Assembly (NCBI GenBank): GCA_913053845.1
Contig: CAJXGD010000004.1
Location: forward strand, 1-64,000
DNA from: an uncultured bacterium
GTDB taxonomy: Bacteria; Bipolaricaulota; Bipolaricaulia; RBG-16-55-9; DRJF01
Length of the DNA: 64,000 nt
Reading direction: 5' to 3'
A program made the position numbers and the translations under genes. Shown one piece after another: positions 54,236-62,600 of this stretch; the first letter of the stretch is position 1; every line of letters begins with the position of its first letter. The notes under the pieces were generated by a model. The model searched no databases. It had not been told where the DNA came from and saw only the letters and a list, made by a program, of their open reading frames with translations.

Positions 54236-55033
54236 TTAGCTCGCATTCAGCAGGTCGTCCAGCGCCGGCAGCTCAGCCAGACTGCCGATGACCCGGTCCG
54301 GTTGGATGGCCGATTTTTGCAGATCGTCTCTGGAGTTGACCCCGGTCAGGGTCAAGATGGTCATCAGGTCGGAGCCCTGGCCCATGGCGATATCGGTCTT
54401 CAGCCGGTCGCCGACGATGGCCACTCTAGCGGCTGGAAGCTCCAGTTGTGCCAGGGCAGCCTCGATCATAATCTTAGAAGGCTTGCCCACGATCTCCTCG
54501 ACCCGCTTCCCCGTGACCGCCTCGACCGCGGCGATCATCCCGGCGGCATCGGGAATCTCGCCCCCTTCCACCGGACAGGTGCGATCCGGATTGGTGGCGA
54601 CGAAATGGGCCCCGCGCCTGATCGCCTGAAAAGCCAGATTCAGCTTCTGATAATCAAATGTCCGGTCGAAGGCCACCACGACATACTCGATGTGTTCATA
54701 ATCTTCGCTAATCACCAGGCCGGCCTCTCTTAATTCTGCTATCAGCGGTGGTTCCCCAATCGCGTAGACCGGTGCATGGGGCGCTATGCGGGCCAGATAG
54801 CGCGCCATCACGTAGGAAGAATTGATCACTTCTTCCTCGCGCGCCGGCACGCCGAGGCAGGCCAGTTTTTCTGCATAGTCCCGCCGCGGGGCCAGCGGCT
54901 TGTTGGAGAGAAAGACCAGCCGCCGCCCGCGGGCACGCAGCCTAGCAATGACCCGATCTGCCCCGGGGATCAGCTTAGCCCCACGATAGACGGTGCCGTC
55001 GAGGTCAAGCAAATAGCCGCTAATATTTTTCAT
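54236..55033 (-). CDS. HAD-IIA phosphatase (NagD/glycerol-phosphate phosphatase-like)
   Basis: 265 residues of the HAD superfamily, subclass IIA. Motif I is LLDLDGTVYRG with nucleophile Asp near residue 9, motif II LVFLSNKP, lysine motif III EIVGKPSK, and acidic motif IV VAIVGDRLKTDIAMG. C2a caps of this subclass prefer small phosphomonoesters; relatives act on glycerol-phosphate, phosphoglycolate or nucleotides. In this operon, glycerol-3-phosphate or glycerol-2-phosphate is a reasonable but unproven substrate. The ATG overlaps the aldehyde dehydrogenase stop (ATGA). Confidence 0.88.
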   Translation of the reverse strand: MKNISGYLLDLDGTVYRGAKLIPGADRVIARLRARGRRLVFLSNKPLAPRRDYAEKLACLGVPAREEEVINSSYVMARYLARIAPHAPVYAIGEPPLIAELREAGLVISEDYEHIEYVVVAFDRTFDYQKLNLAFQAIRRGAHFVATNPDRTCPVEGGEIPDAAGMIAAVEAVTGKRVEEIVGKPSKIMIEAALAQLELPAARVAIVGDRLKTDIAMGQGSDLMTILTLTGVNSRDDLQKSAIQPDRVIGSLAELPALDDLLNAS

Positions 55034-56484
55034 TCTGCACTGATAAAGACTGATTTATACTCGCTATAATGCTCCAGGGCAACCATGCCCTGCTCACGGC
55101 CCAGACCACTCTGCTTCACGCCGCCAAAAGGCGCCTCGATATGCACGCTGGAGCTACTGTTCACCGAGACCATACCGGTTTCCAGCGCTCGCACCACCCG
55201 CAGCGCCCGCCCGATGTCCCTGGTCCAGACCGAGCCGGAGAGACCGTAACGGCTGTCGTTGGCGATGCGAATGGCCTCTGCTTCACCCTCGAAGGGCAAG
55301 ATGGCGGCGATCGGGCCGAAGATCTCCTCTTGCGCGATGCGCATCTGCGAGCTGACTTGAGTATAGACCGCTGGTCGCAGATAGTTGCCCCGCGCCAGCG
55401 GCTCCTCGCTGGGGATCTCGCCGCCGCAGATACGCTGTGCCCCTTCCCGGTCGCCAATTTCCAGATAACGGCGGACTGACTGGCGTTGCTCCCGGCTGAT
55501 CAGCGGTCCTATCTCAGTCTGGTCATCCTGAGTGTCGCCCAGTCTGAGCGCTTGGGCCCGCCGGGCGAAGCGCCGGGCGAACTCATCATAAATCTCCCGC
55601 TCGACCAGAATGCGGCTGCGCGAGCAGCAGTCCTGCCCGGCATTGTCATAGACGGCAAAGACGGAGGACTCCACGCAGGTGTCCAGCTCCGCGTCGGCGA
55701 AGACGATGTTGGCCGATTTGCCGCCCAACTCCAGCGAGACCCGCTTGATGCCCTCGGCGGCCTGGCGCATCACCTGAGACCCGACTGCGGTGGAGCCGGT
55801 GAAGGCGACCTTGCGCACTAGCGGATGGCCTACCAGCGCCGCGCCTATCTCGCCTCCGGAGCCGGGAATGACGTTGAGCACGCCCGGCGGCAGGCCGGCC
55901 TCCAGGGCCAGATCGGCCAGAGCCAGTACGCTCAGCGGCGTGGCGCTGGCCGGCTTGACCACGGCGGTATTGCCCATGGCCAGCGCCGGAGCGATCTTCC
56001 AACTGGCGATCAGCAATGGAAAGTTCCAAGGCACGATCAGCGCGCAGACGCCCAGCGGCTCATGGAAGGTCAACAAAGTGCCCTCGGCCGCGCCGGGAAT
56101 GGTCTCTCCAGAGAACTTATTGATCGCCCCGGCATAGTATTCGAAGCAGCCTGCCACCGCTTGGATTTCTCCGCGCGCCGCCCCGATGGGCTTGCCGGCA
56201 TTGTGCGATTCCAGTCTGGCCAGCATTTCGGCTCTGTCTCTGATTAGCTCGGCTATGCGCTGCAACAACTGGCCCCGCGCGCGGCTGCTCATTCTCCGCC
56301 AACTGCCGGCGCTGAACTTGGTGTAGGCGGCCTGGACCGCCCGGTCCACATCGGCGACGCCGGCCTGGGCCACGCGAGCTAACACTTTTCCATTGGCCGG
56401 ATCGAAGACCTGGGCTTCCCGGCCCTCTTGAGCGGGCAGCCGCTTCCCATCTATGCTCAGCCCTTCAAACCCTATCTCTGTCAT
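55030..56484 (-). CDS. NAD(P)-dependent aldehyde dehydrogenase
   Basis: 484 residues of the ALDH superfamily, close in pattern to betaine-aldehyde and aminoaldehyde dehydrogenases. Asn154 in VPWNFPLL, general base Glu252 in LELGGKSANIV, catalytic Cys286 in NAGQDCCSR, and cofactor loop GSTAVGSQV. In the island it could oxidise the aldehyde arising from a glycerophosphodiester head group (ethanolamine/choline) or from glycerol; the sequence does not fix this. It starts 13 bp after the SDR stop, with GGAGG upstream. Confidence 0.92.
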   Translation of the reverse strand: MTEIGFEGLSIDGKRLPAQEGREAQVFDPANGKVLARVAQAGVADVDRAVQAAYTKFSAGSWRRMSSRARGQLLQRIAELIRDRAEMLARLESHNAGKPIGAARGEIQAVAGCFEYYAGAINKFSGETIPGAAEGTLLTFHEPLGVCALIVPWNFPLLIASWKIAPALAMGNTAVVKPASATPLSVLALADLALEAGLPPGVLNVIPGSGGEIGAALVGHPLVRKVAFTGSTAVGSQVMRQAAEGIKRVSLELGGKSANIVFADAELDTCVESSVFAVYDNAGQDCCSRSRILVEREIYDEFARRFARRAQALRLGDTQDDQTEIGPLISREQRQSVRRYLEIGDREGAQRICGGEIPSEEPLARGNYLRPAVYTQVSSQMRIAQEEIFGPIAAILPFEGEAEAIRIANDSRYGLSGSVWTRDIGRALRVVRALETGMVSVNSSSSVHIEAPFGGVKQSGLGREQGMVALEHYSEYKSVFISAE

Positions 56485-56497
56485 TTAGTCAAACCTC

Positions 56498-57271
56498 CTA
56501 CTGGGGGGTCACATATGCCGCGCTCAGGCCGCCGTCAACCATGAAAGCCGTGCCGGTGACGAACGAAGACTCATCTGAAGCCAAGTATAAGGCGGCAGCA
56601 GCGATCTCCCGCTGGTCGCCGAAACGGCCCATGGGAATATGCACCAACCGGCGCTCTTTCTTCGCCTCGGTATCCAGAAACTTCATCAACAGCTCGGTGC
56701 GCAGCGGACCGGGGCAGAGGGCGTTGACCCGGATATGCTCGCGGGCATGCACCACGGCCAGCTCGCGCGAGAGCGCCAGCACGCCGCCCTTGCTGGCGGT
56801 GTAAGCGAGCTGCGGGGTCGCCGCGCCCACCAGGGCCACAAACGAAGCGGTGTTGATCACCGAGCCGCCCCCGGCCCGGCGCAGCGCCGGGATGCCATAC
56901 TTGCAACCTAGAAAAACCCCTTTCAGGTTGACGTTCATGGTCAAATCCCAGATCGCCTCCTCGGTGGCGACGGCATCGGCATCGGCGGAGTGCATGATGC
57001 CGGCGTTGTTGAACAGTACGTTCAGCTTGCCATAGGCTGACTCGGCAAGCTGCACCATCTTTTGGCAGTCGGCTGCCTGCGAGACGTCGGCGTGCAGATA
57101 GACCGCCTGGCCACCCTGCGCGCCGACCAGCTCTGCCGTCTCGTTGCCGCCGGAGTCATCAATGTCAACGACGACAACTTGGGCGCCCTCGGCGGCGAAG
57201 AGCAGCGAGCTGGCGCGGCCGATGCCGCTGCCGCCGCCGGTGATCAGCGCGACTTTATCCTTCAGTCTCAT
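56498..57271 (-). CDS. Short-chain dehydrogenase/reductase
   Basis: 257 residues, classical SDR. Cofactor motif ITGGGSGIGRA (about 10-20), Asp in VVVDIDD indicating NAD preference, NNAG, and the catalytic Ser-Tyr-Lys as NTASFVALVGAATPQLAYTASKGG. Likely oxidises a secondary or primary alcohol in the same pathway as the adjacent aldehyde dehydrogenase. Overlaps the amidotransferase gene by 17 bp, so they are tightly coupled. Confidence 0.92.
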   Translation of the reverse strand: MRLKDKVALITGGGSGIGRASSLLFAAEGAQVVVVDIDDSGGNETAELVGAQGGQAVYLHADVSQAADCQKMVQLAESAYGKLNVLFNNAGIMHSADADAVATEEAIWDLTMNVNLKGVFLGCKYGIPALRRAGGGSVINTASFVALVGAATPQLAYTASKGGVLALSRELAVVHAREHIRVNALCPGPLRTELLMKFLDTEAKKERRLVHIPMGRFGDQREIAAAALYLASDESSFVTGTAFMVDGGLSAAYVTPQ

Positions 57272-58151
57272 GGCCCCTCTCCTTGGCTGCTCCCAGTGAA
57301 GGGATCACCAGATGATCTATCCAGTTGCGCAGCTCACCTTCCCTGATCTCGGCGGTCAAGATGTCATCGCCGATCTGCAGCTCCTCCCGCAGCTCTTGAG
57401 CGTCCGGATGGCGATAAAGCTCGCTCATCTTGTCGGCCAGCGCCTGGGCTGCCGCCGGCGCCGGGAAAAAGCCTTCCTTGACCAACGCCTGGGAGCGCGT
57501 CTTGATCAGCTTGGCCATCTCATCCAAATTGTACTCCGGATGGTACTGGGTGGCCCAGAAGGTGCCCCGGCCATACTTGACCTCGACCGCCTGCACGGGG
57601 GTATGCTCGTTGCCGGCCAGCAACTTGGCCCCTGCCGGCAGCCGTGTGACCTCGTCCAGGTGCATGATGAAGCCGTCGAAAGAGGGCGGCTTGCCGGCGT
57701 ACAACGGCGAGCGCTGGCCTTCGGGGGTAAGCTGGATGTCCCGGGCCAAGCCCCATTCGCGACCGCGGGGGTTTTTCTGCACTTCACCGCCGGCTGCCAC
57801 CGCGGCCATCTGCACCCCCCAGCAACTGCCGTATTGCGGCGGCCCGGCGCGATAGATGGCGCGAGAAAACTCGATCTGCCTGACAACCCGCGGGTCATCC
57901 TGGTGATAAATGGTCAGGTCTGAGCCGGTCCAGATGTAGGCGTCGTAGGCACTCAGCGCGTTGCCGCTCGGCAATACCGTGGCCAGATCACTGATGAAGA
58001 GCACGTCTATCTTGACCCGCGGCAGGTATTGCTCAAGAAAATTGATATATAGGTTATGGGCCTGGGTCACACCGGCCGCCTCCAGCTTAGCGCGACTCGC
58101 TTGGGGGTAGCCGTTGAGAATGCAGATGGCTAGTTCAAGCTCTGGGTGCAT
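57255..58151 (-). CDS. Class I glutamine amidotransferase-like protein
   Basis: 298 residues with a GATase-1 core resembling the glutaminase half of GMP synthase. Nucleophile Cys110 (GSCWGVQ) and the His204-Glu206 pair (TQYHPEYN) are present, so it is likely active. Stand-alone members cleave gamma-glutamyl groups or donate ammonia. Amidotransferase-SDR-aldehyde dehydrogenase trios occur in polyamine and ethanolamine gamma-glutamylation pathways, but no glutamine-synthetase-like ligase is visible here. The C-terminal 85 residues lack a recognised domain. Start ATG 58151 follows AGGAGGA. Confidence 0.85.
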   Translation of the reverse strand: MHPELELAICILNGYPQASRAKLEAAGVTQAHNLYINFLEQYLPRVKIDVLFISDLATVLPSGNALSAYDAYIWTGSDLTIYHQDDPRVVRQIEFSRAIYRAGPPQYGSCWGVQMAAVAAGGEVQKNPRGREWGLARDIQLTPEGQRSPLYAGKPPSFDGFIMHLDEVTRLPAGAKLLAGNEHTPVQAVEVKYGRGTFWATQYHPEYNLDEMAKLIKTRSQALVKEGFFPAPAAAQALADKMSELYRHPDAQELREELQIGDDILTAEIREGELRNWIDHLVIPSLGAAKERGHETEG

Positions 58152-58201
58152 CTAGTCCTCCTGAATGTTGCCTGTTATCGGGTCATTAAAGCGGAAAGCG
58201 G

Positions 58202-59014
58202 TTATCGCTTCACGCCTTCGTGGAGCAACGCCGCCAGCCGCTGCGGGTAGTCGGTGATCAATCCGGCGGCACCGGCAGCGCTGAACCGTCGCATCTGGCT
58301 CTCTTCGTTGACCACGAAAAGATTGACCGCAATGCCTTGCTGGCTGACCGCCCGGATTTGCCGCTCGTCAATCAGGGTGCTGCGGGCATTGTAGCTCTTG
58401 AACTCCAGCTTGCCCCAGTCAAGGGGCTCCTGCTCCGAATAGCCGATCAGAGCTTGGATTTTGATCTGAGGCCGGCGGGCGTGCAGCTCGCGCAGCCACT
58501 CATGCACGAACGATGAGATAACTATCTGGTCGGTCAGGCCCAATTCATCTATCAAGGTCAGCACCCGCTCGACTAGCGGAAAGCTCTGCAGGGGAGCCGG
58601 CAGTTGCTTCAGCTCGACATTGACGCGATAATCGCGCTCACGGGTGAAGATGAGCGCCTCCCGTAAGCTGGGAATGGGCTCGCCGTGATAGGCCTCTTGC
58701 TCGGCGAGGCTCACCTGCCCGGCAGCGATCTCGCCGAAGGGATCTGCATTCACAAACCAACTGCCGGCATCGAGGGTGCGCAGCTCGGCCAGGGTAAAAG
58801 CGGTAAAATACCAGGGAGCGCGATCGGGAAAGCGTTTTTGTGCGTCGGTAGTGCGCGCCAGCGAATCGTCGTGGAACAGTATGAGCTGGCCGTCGGCGCT
58901 CACTCCTATGTCCGTTTCCCACAGGTCTGCACCCACTTCCTGGGCCTTGGCGGCAGCGACTAAGGTGTTTTCGGGGGCCAAGCTGCGCGCCCCCCGATGG
59001 GCAATATTGATCAC
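58202..59014 (-). CDS. ugpQ: Glycerophosphodiester phosphodiesterase
   Basis: Hydrolyses glycerophosphodiesters (glycerophosphoethanolamine, -choline) to glycerol-3-phosphate and the alcohol. 270 residues from GTG 59014. Catalytic motif HRGARSLAPENTLVA (His6, Glu15), WETDI and FHDDSLART are canonical. A TTG at 59041 would add nine residues, but GTG 59014 is preceded by AGGGGAAGG. No signal peptide, so it acts in the cytoplasm on imported substrate, as E. coli UgpQ does. Named by analogy. Confidence 0.93.
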   Translation of the reverse strand: MINIAHRGARSLAPENTLVAAAKAQEVGADLWETDIGVSADGQLILFHDDSLARTTDAQKRFPDRAPWYFTAFTLAELRTLDAGSWFVNADPFGEIAAGQVSLAEQEAYHGEPIPSLREALIFTRERDYRVNVELKQLPAPLQSFPLVERVLTLIDELGLTDQIVISSFVHEWLRELHARRPQIKIQALIGYSEQEPLDWGKLEFKSYNARSTLIDERQIRAVSQQGIAVNLFVVNEESQMRRFSAAGAAGLITDYPQRLAALLHEGVKR

Positions 59015-59050
59015 CCTGAGCCTTCCCCTTTCCTGATCCAACCTGCCCCC

Positions 59051-59821
59051 TCAGACGAGCGAGAGCTCAACTCCAAGCTCAGCCAGCAGTTTTTTGTATT
59101 CGGGCTCGACTCCCTCGTCGCTGATGATCAGATCCACATCCCGGAGCTCGGCAATCCTCCCGTGGGCCACCTTGCCGAACTTGCTATGGTCGGCGACGAT
59201 GACCGTCTTGCTCCCGGCCCGCATGATCTCTTGTACCGTCTCGGCTTCGTTCAAGGAAGGAATCGTGATCCCTTGCTCGACAGATATCCCATCGGCTCCC
59301 AAGAGAACCAGATCGAAGTAGACCCCCTCCAGGGCACGCTTGGCCAATGGCCCGACCATCGCATAGGATTTCCAGCGCAGGTGGCCACCGATTACCGAGA
59401 GGTCCACTTGAGAGAGATCGGCGAGCTCGATGGCATGGGTCAGGGCATTGGTAAAAACCTTGAAAGGCTTCACCGGATCGAGGTGGCGCACGATCTCCAT
59501 GGTGGTCGAGCCATTGCCGATGAAGATGGCCATGTTCTCCTCTATCAGCTCCGCCGCCGCCCACCCGATGCGCCGTTTCTCCTCGGTGCGCAGCGTGAGC
59601 TTCTCTTGATAGGAAGGTTCAAAGGCCAAACTGTCTCGGGTGACCGCGCCTCCATGAGTGCGGATGATCTCCCCTCGCTCGGCCAATTCTTGCAGGTCTT
59701 TACGGATGGTGATCTCGGAGACGGAGAAGAGCTTGCTCAGTTCTGAGGTCTTCACCGCTCCTTGTTTGCGAATCTGGTCCCTCACCAGCCTGCGCCGCTG
59801 CTCCCCCAGGAGTTGAGTCAT
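59051..59821 (-). CDS. glpR: DeoR/GlpR-family transcriptional regulator
   Basis: 256 residues. The N-terminal winged helix (about 1-58, with SELSKLFSVSEITIRKDLQELAERGEIIRTHGG) is the DeoR signature. The C-terminal DeoRC sugar-phosphate domain binds the inducer (FIGNGSTTMEIVRHL, LGADGIS, ADHSKFGK). As first gene of the glp/ugp operon it likely represses it until glycerol-3-phosphate binds. The symbol reflects context; other DeoR effectors are possible. A consensus promoter lies 47 bp upstream. Confidence 0.9.
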   Translation of the reverse strand: MTQLLGEQRRRLVRDQIRKQGAVKTSELSKLFSVSEITIRKDLQELAERGEIIRTHGGAVTRDSLAFEPSYQEKLTLRTEEKRRIGWAAAELIEENMAIFIGNGSTTMEIVRHLDPVKPFKVFTNALTHAIELADLSQVDLSVIGGHLRWKSYAMVGPLAKRALEGVYFDLVLLGADGISVEQGITIPSLNEAETVQEIMRAGSKTVIVADHSKFGKVAHGRIAELRDVDLIISDEGVEPEYKKLLAELGVELSLV

Positions 59822-59867
59822 TACGATTCGATTCCCTTTCTATCTTTTGCTTTCTTTTGTGAAGCAA

Positions 59868-59913
59868 ATTATATCCCGGTGGCGACTGCCTGTCAAGACC
59901 GCGAATTGCCTCA
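59868..59913 (-). promoter_or_regulatory. glpR operon promoter with 14-bp upstream element
   Basis: On the minus strand TTGACA (59891-59896), 17-bp spacer, TATAAT (59868-59873): a perfect sigma-70 promoter. Three bases upstream of the -35 is TGAGGCAATTCGCG (59900-59913), identical in sequence and spacing to the element at 42935-42948. Confidence 0.85.
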
Positions 59914-59990
59914 TCAAATAAGGCGTAATACAGAAAACATGGTGGCGTTAAGAAGAGCCGATATGGTAGACTGGGAGGGAGGTGATACCC

Positions 59991-60334
59991 ATGCCCATCC
60001 ACTTCTACAAACTTGGTGAACTCTTCAAACAACGGGCGGTGATCCAAAAGGAACGGACCCCCGCTTGGGCCATCGCTCTGGGCTTGGCTCTCTACGCTCA
60101 AGGCCTCAGCCTGCGCAGAACCGCCTTGACCTTGGCCCAACTGGGAGTCCGTGTCTCCCACGTGGCCGTATGGTACTGGATTCAGTCCTTTGCCGACAAG
60201 TGGTCTGTGTGGAACGGCCCCCTGCCTGAGCGCATCGTGGTTGATGAGACCCAGGTCAAACTGGGTGGGAGGCCCTGCTGTGGTATGATTATAACGGCCA
60301 GCCGGTCCCGGTAGACTCCGACCTACAGTTGTGA
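59991..60334 (+). pseudogene. Truncated, frameshifted IS transposase
   Basis: ATG 59991 follows GGGAGGGAGGTG. The first 94 residues read as the N-terminal half of an IS6-like/DDE transposase: helix-turn-helix LSLRRTALTLAQLGVRVSHVAVWYWIQ and first catalytic Asp region RIVVDETQVKLGGR. At about 60272 the frame breaks. A -1 shift continues as ALLWYDYNGQPVPVDSDLQL and stops at 60334. The remaining catalytic half is absent, so this is a decayed remnant. It lies between the glpR promoter and the beta-propeller gene. Confidence 0.72.
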
Positions 60335-60342
60335 TCGGTACT

Positions 60343-61779
60343 CTACTCTTCCCCCAAGCGCTCGCGCGCCTGAGCGGGCCAAAGGCCACTGTAAGGTGCG
60401 TAGTGCTTGCCCTTCTCGCCCAGCAGGACCACCACGTCGTCCCCGGCGGCGTCGCTCACGGCCACATCCAACTGTCCATCATGGTTGAAGTCCCCCACCA
60501 CCGCCGCAAAGGGGGAATCTCCGGCCGCGAACTGGATGGGAGGGGCAAAGGTACCGTGCCCGTTGCCCAGCAGGATGGAAATATTATCATCATCCGCGTT
60601 GGTCACGATCAAGTCCTGATGCCCATCTCCGTTGACATCCCCTACCGCAACCCAGTGAGGCAACTTGCCCAGGTGAATGCCCCGTTCGTCATAAGGGAAG
60701 TCACCCTTCCCGTCGCCCAGTGAGATTGAGAGCAGATTGCTCCCCTCGTCGACCACCGCCAAATCCGGATGGTCGTCCTCGTTGAAGTCACCCACCGCGA
60801 CTCCGGTGGGGTTCAACTTGGTCCTGAGCGTGTGAGTCGCGAACTGAAAAGGCTGATCTTCGCCCAGCAGGATGGACAGATTCGCCCCTCGTAGATTGGC
60901 TACCAGCAGATCCGGATGGCCATCTCCATTGACGTCGGAGGCACTGATGAAGTTGGGAAACTCACCTACGCTCAGGGTGGCCACGCGCTTAAAGTGAGCC
61001 TGGCCAACGTTCTGATAGAGCACCACGTCGTTCTGGTAGGAGCTGACTACCGCCAAGTCAGGTCGGCCATCGCCGTTGAAGTCCCCGACCGCAATGCCAT
61101 TGGGAAAGGTGTCGGTGCGCAGCGTCGTGGCCAACTGAAAGCCCTTGGCCCCCCCGATTAGGATTGAGATTAGATCCTGATCGATGCTGGCCACGGCCAA
61201 GTCCGGATAGCCATCACCGTTGAAATCACCTACTGCTAGCCAGCCGGGTGAGCGCACCGTGGGGATGGTGTTAGCTCGAAATTTTCCCCCAGCTTCTCCA
61301 TACAAGACGGTCAGAGTGCCATCGCGCATGTTGGACACAACCAAATCTGTGTAGCCATCCCGGTTGAAATCCCCCTCGACCAAGCTGGTGGGGGTATGCC
61401 CCACCTTGAACACCCGCTTGGTGAACCCCAAGACGGTAATCACCGTCTCCTGCTGAGCGCTCCGTCCCTGCGGAGTCTTCACCGTCAGCCGCACCGTATA
61501 TATCCCGACCTGAGTGAACGTATGCTGCACCGTACTCCCGTGCGCCCGGCTGCCATCTCCGAACTCCCAGCTCATCTGCAAACCTGCTGAGCCGGCCGAG
61601 CCAGACCCCTCAAAGTCTACCTTGAGCGGGACGGCCCCGCTTTGCACCGAAGCAACCAACACCACCGTAGGAGCAGGCAAGCTCCTCTGGAAGATCAGAT
61701 AATAACCGCTGAGCCCGATCAGCAGCGCCAGCACTACCAACACCATCAGGGTCAGCTTCTTCTTGACATGAAGCTTCAT
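60343..61779 (-). CDS. Membrane-anchored PKD and FG-GAP beta-propeller protein
   Basis: 478 residues from ATG 61779. An N-terminal hydrophobic anchor (about 9-30) precedes a PKD domain (about 37-115, MSWEFGDGSRAHG). Seven FG-GAP/VCBS repeats follow from about residue 135 to 460 (DFNRDGYTD, DFNGDGYPD, DFNGDGRPD, DVNGDGHPD, DFNEDDHPD, DVNGDGHQD, DFNHDGQLD). These would close a seven-bladed calcium-binding propeller. The ATG lies within the ugpE stop (ATGA) and has GGAGGA upstream, so it is translated with the permease. An extracytoplasmic ligand-binding accessory of the importer is possible; otherwise function unknown. Confidence 0.85.
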   Translation of the reverse strand: MKLHVKKKLTLMVLVVLALLIGLSGYYLIFQRSLPAPTVVLVASVQSGAVPLKVDFEGSGSAGSAGLQMSWEFGDGSRAHGSTVQHTFTQVGIYTVRLTVKTPQGRSAQQETVITVLGFTKRVFKVGHTPTSLVEGDFNRDGYTDLVVSNMRDGTLTVLYGEAGGKFRANTIPTVRSPGWLAVGDFNGDGYPDLAVASIDQDLISILIGGAKGFQLATTLRTDTFPNGIAVGDFNGDGRPDLAVVSSYQNDVVLYQNVGQAHFKRVATLSVGEFPNFISASDVNGDGHPDLLVANLRGANLSILLGEDQPFQFATHTLRTKLNPTGVAVGDFNEDDHPDLAVVDEGSNLLSISLGDGKGDFPYDERGIHLGKLPHWVAVGDVNGDGHQDLIVTNADDDNISILLGNGHGTFAPPIQFAAGDSPFAAVVGDFNHDGQLDVAVSDAAGDDVVVLLGEKGKHYAPYSGLWPAQARERLGEE

Positions 61780-62600
61780 TTTTCCTCCGATAGCGCGAAA
61801 CCGTGCATAAACTGCTCCTGGAGCAGCAAGAACAGGAGCAGCGGAGGCATGATGGCCATCACCGAACCGGCCATTACCATGCCCCACTGAATGGCTTCTT
61901 CCGGGCTACGCAAGAGCTTCAGGCCAATCTGGATAACCTGTTTATCGGGTGAACTTATGATCAGCAGCGGCCACAGGTATTGGTTCCACATATAGACAAA
62001 CTCGATCACTGCCAGCGCCCCAATGGTGTTCCAGGACATCGGTATCAGTATCTTCATCAGAAAGCGCAACGGCCCCGCCCCGTCAATGCGCGCCGCGTCC
62101 ACCAGCGAGTGCGGAATGGACATAAAATGCTGCCGAAAGAGAAAGGTGCCCGTGGCACTGGCCAGGAACGGCAGGATCAAGGCCCAGTAGGTGTTCCCTA
62201 GTTTGAGCGAAGCCGCCAGGTTGAACAGGGGTACGATGCGCACCGGCACCGGCATCATCAGCGTGACCAGGATGAAGAAGAAGACTGCGCCTTTCCAGGG
62301 GAATTCGAAGTAGACCAGCGCCAGCGCGGCCAGCAGGGCCAAGGCCGTTTTGCCCACCGTGACCACGAGCGAGATCCAGGTGCTGTTGAGCATCATGCGC
62401 CCCAGCCCCAGTTGCCAGGCGTGCTGAAAGTTTTGCACTAGGCCGGAGCCAGGAGCAATTCTAGGGGGATAGGTATAGGCTTCAGCGCGGGTCTGGGTGC
62501 TGCCCAAGAAGGCGTAGATCAAGGGCGCGGCCACCACCACCGTGCTGAGCAGCAGCGTCAGATGCACCAGCAGTATCCTCCACTTCAAGCGTTTAAGCAT
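61776..62600 (-). CDS. ugpE: Sugar/glycerol-phosphate ABC permease, UgpE-like
   Basis: 274 residues, six transmembrane segments. The EAA loop is SLVDAARIDGAGPLRFLMKILIP, and EFVYMWNQYLWPLLII near residue 205 is the typical UgpE segment. Forms a heterodimer with UgpA to import glycerol-3-phosphate or glycerophosphodiesters. Overlaps ugpA by 8 bp and the beta-propeller gene by 4 bp. Confidence 0.9.
   Translation of the reverse strand: MLKRLKWRILLVHLTLLLSTVVVAAPLIYAFLGSTQTRAEAYTYPPRIAPGSGLVQNFQHAWQLGLGRMMLNSTWISLVVTVGKTALALLAALALVYFEFPWKGAVFFFILVTLMMPVPVRIVPLFNLAASLKLGNTYWALILPFLASATGTFLFRQHFMSIPHSLVDAARIDGAGPLRFLMKILIPMSWNTIGALAVIEFVYMWNQYLWPLLIISSPDKQVIQIGLKLLRSPEEAIQWGMVMAGSVMAIMPPLLLFLLLQEQFMHGFALSEEK

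Noticed and set aside
59700-60389. 229-codon minus-strand frame across the glpR promoter and transposase remnant
   Set aside because: It overlaps glpR in another frame and runs through a perfect promoter; no coding signal.
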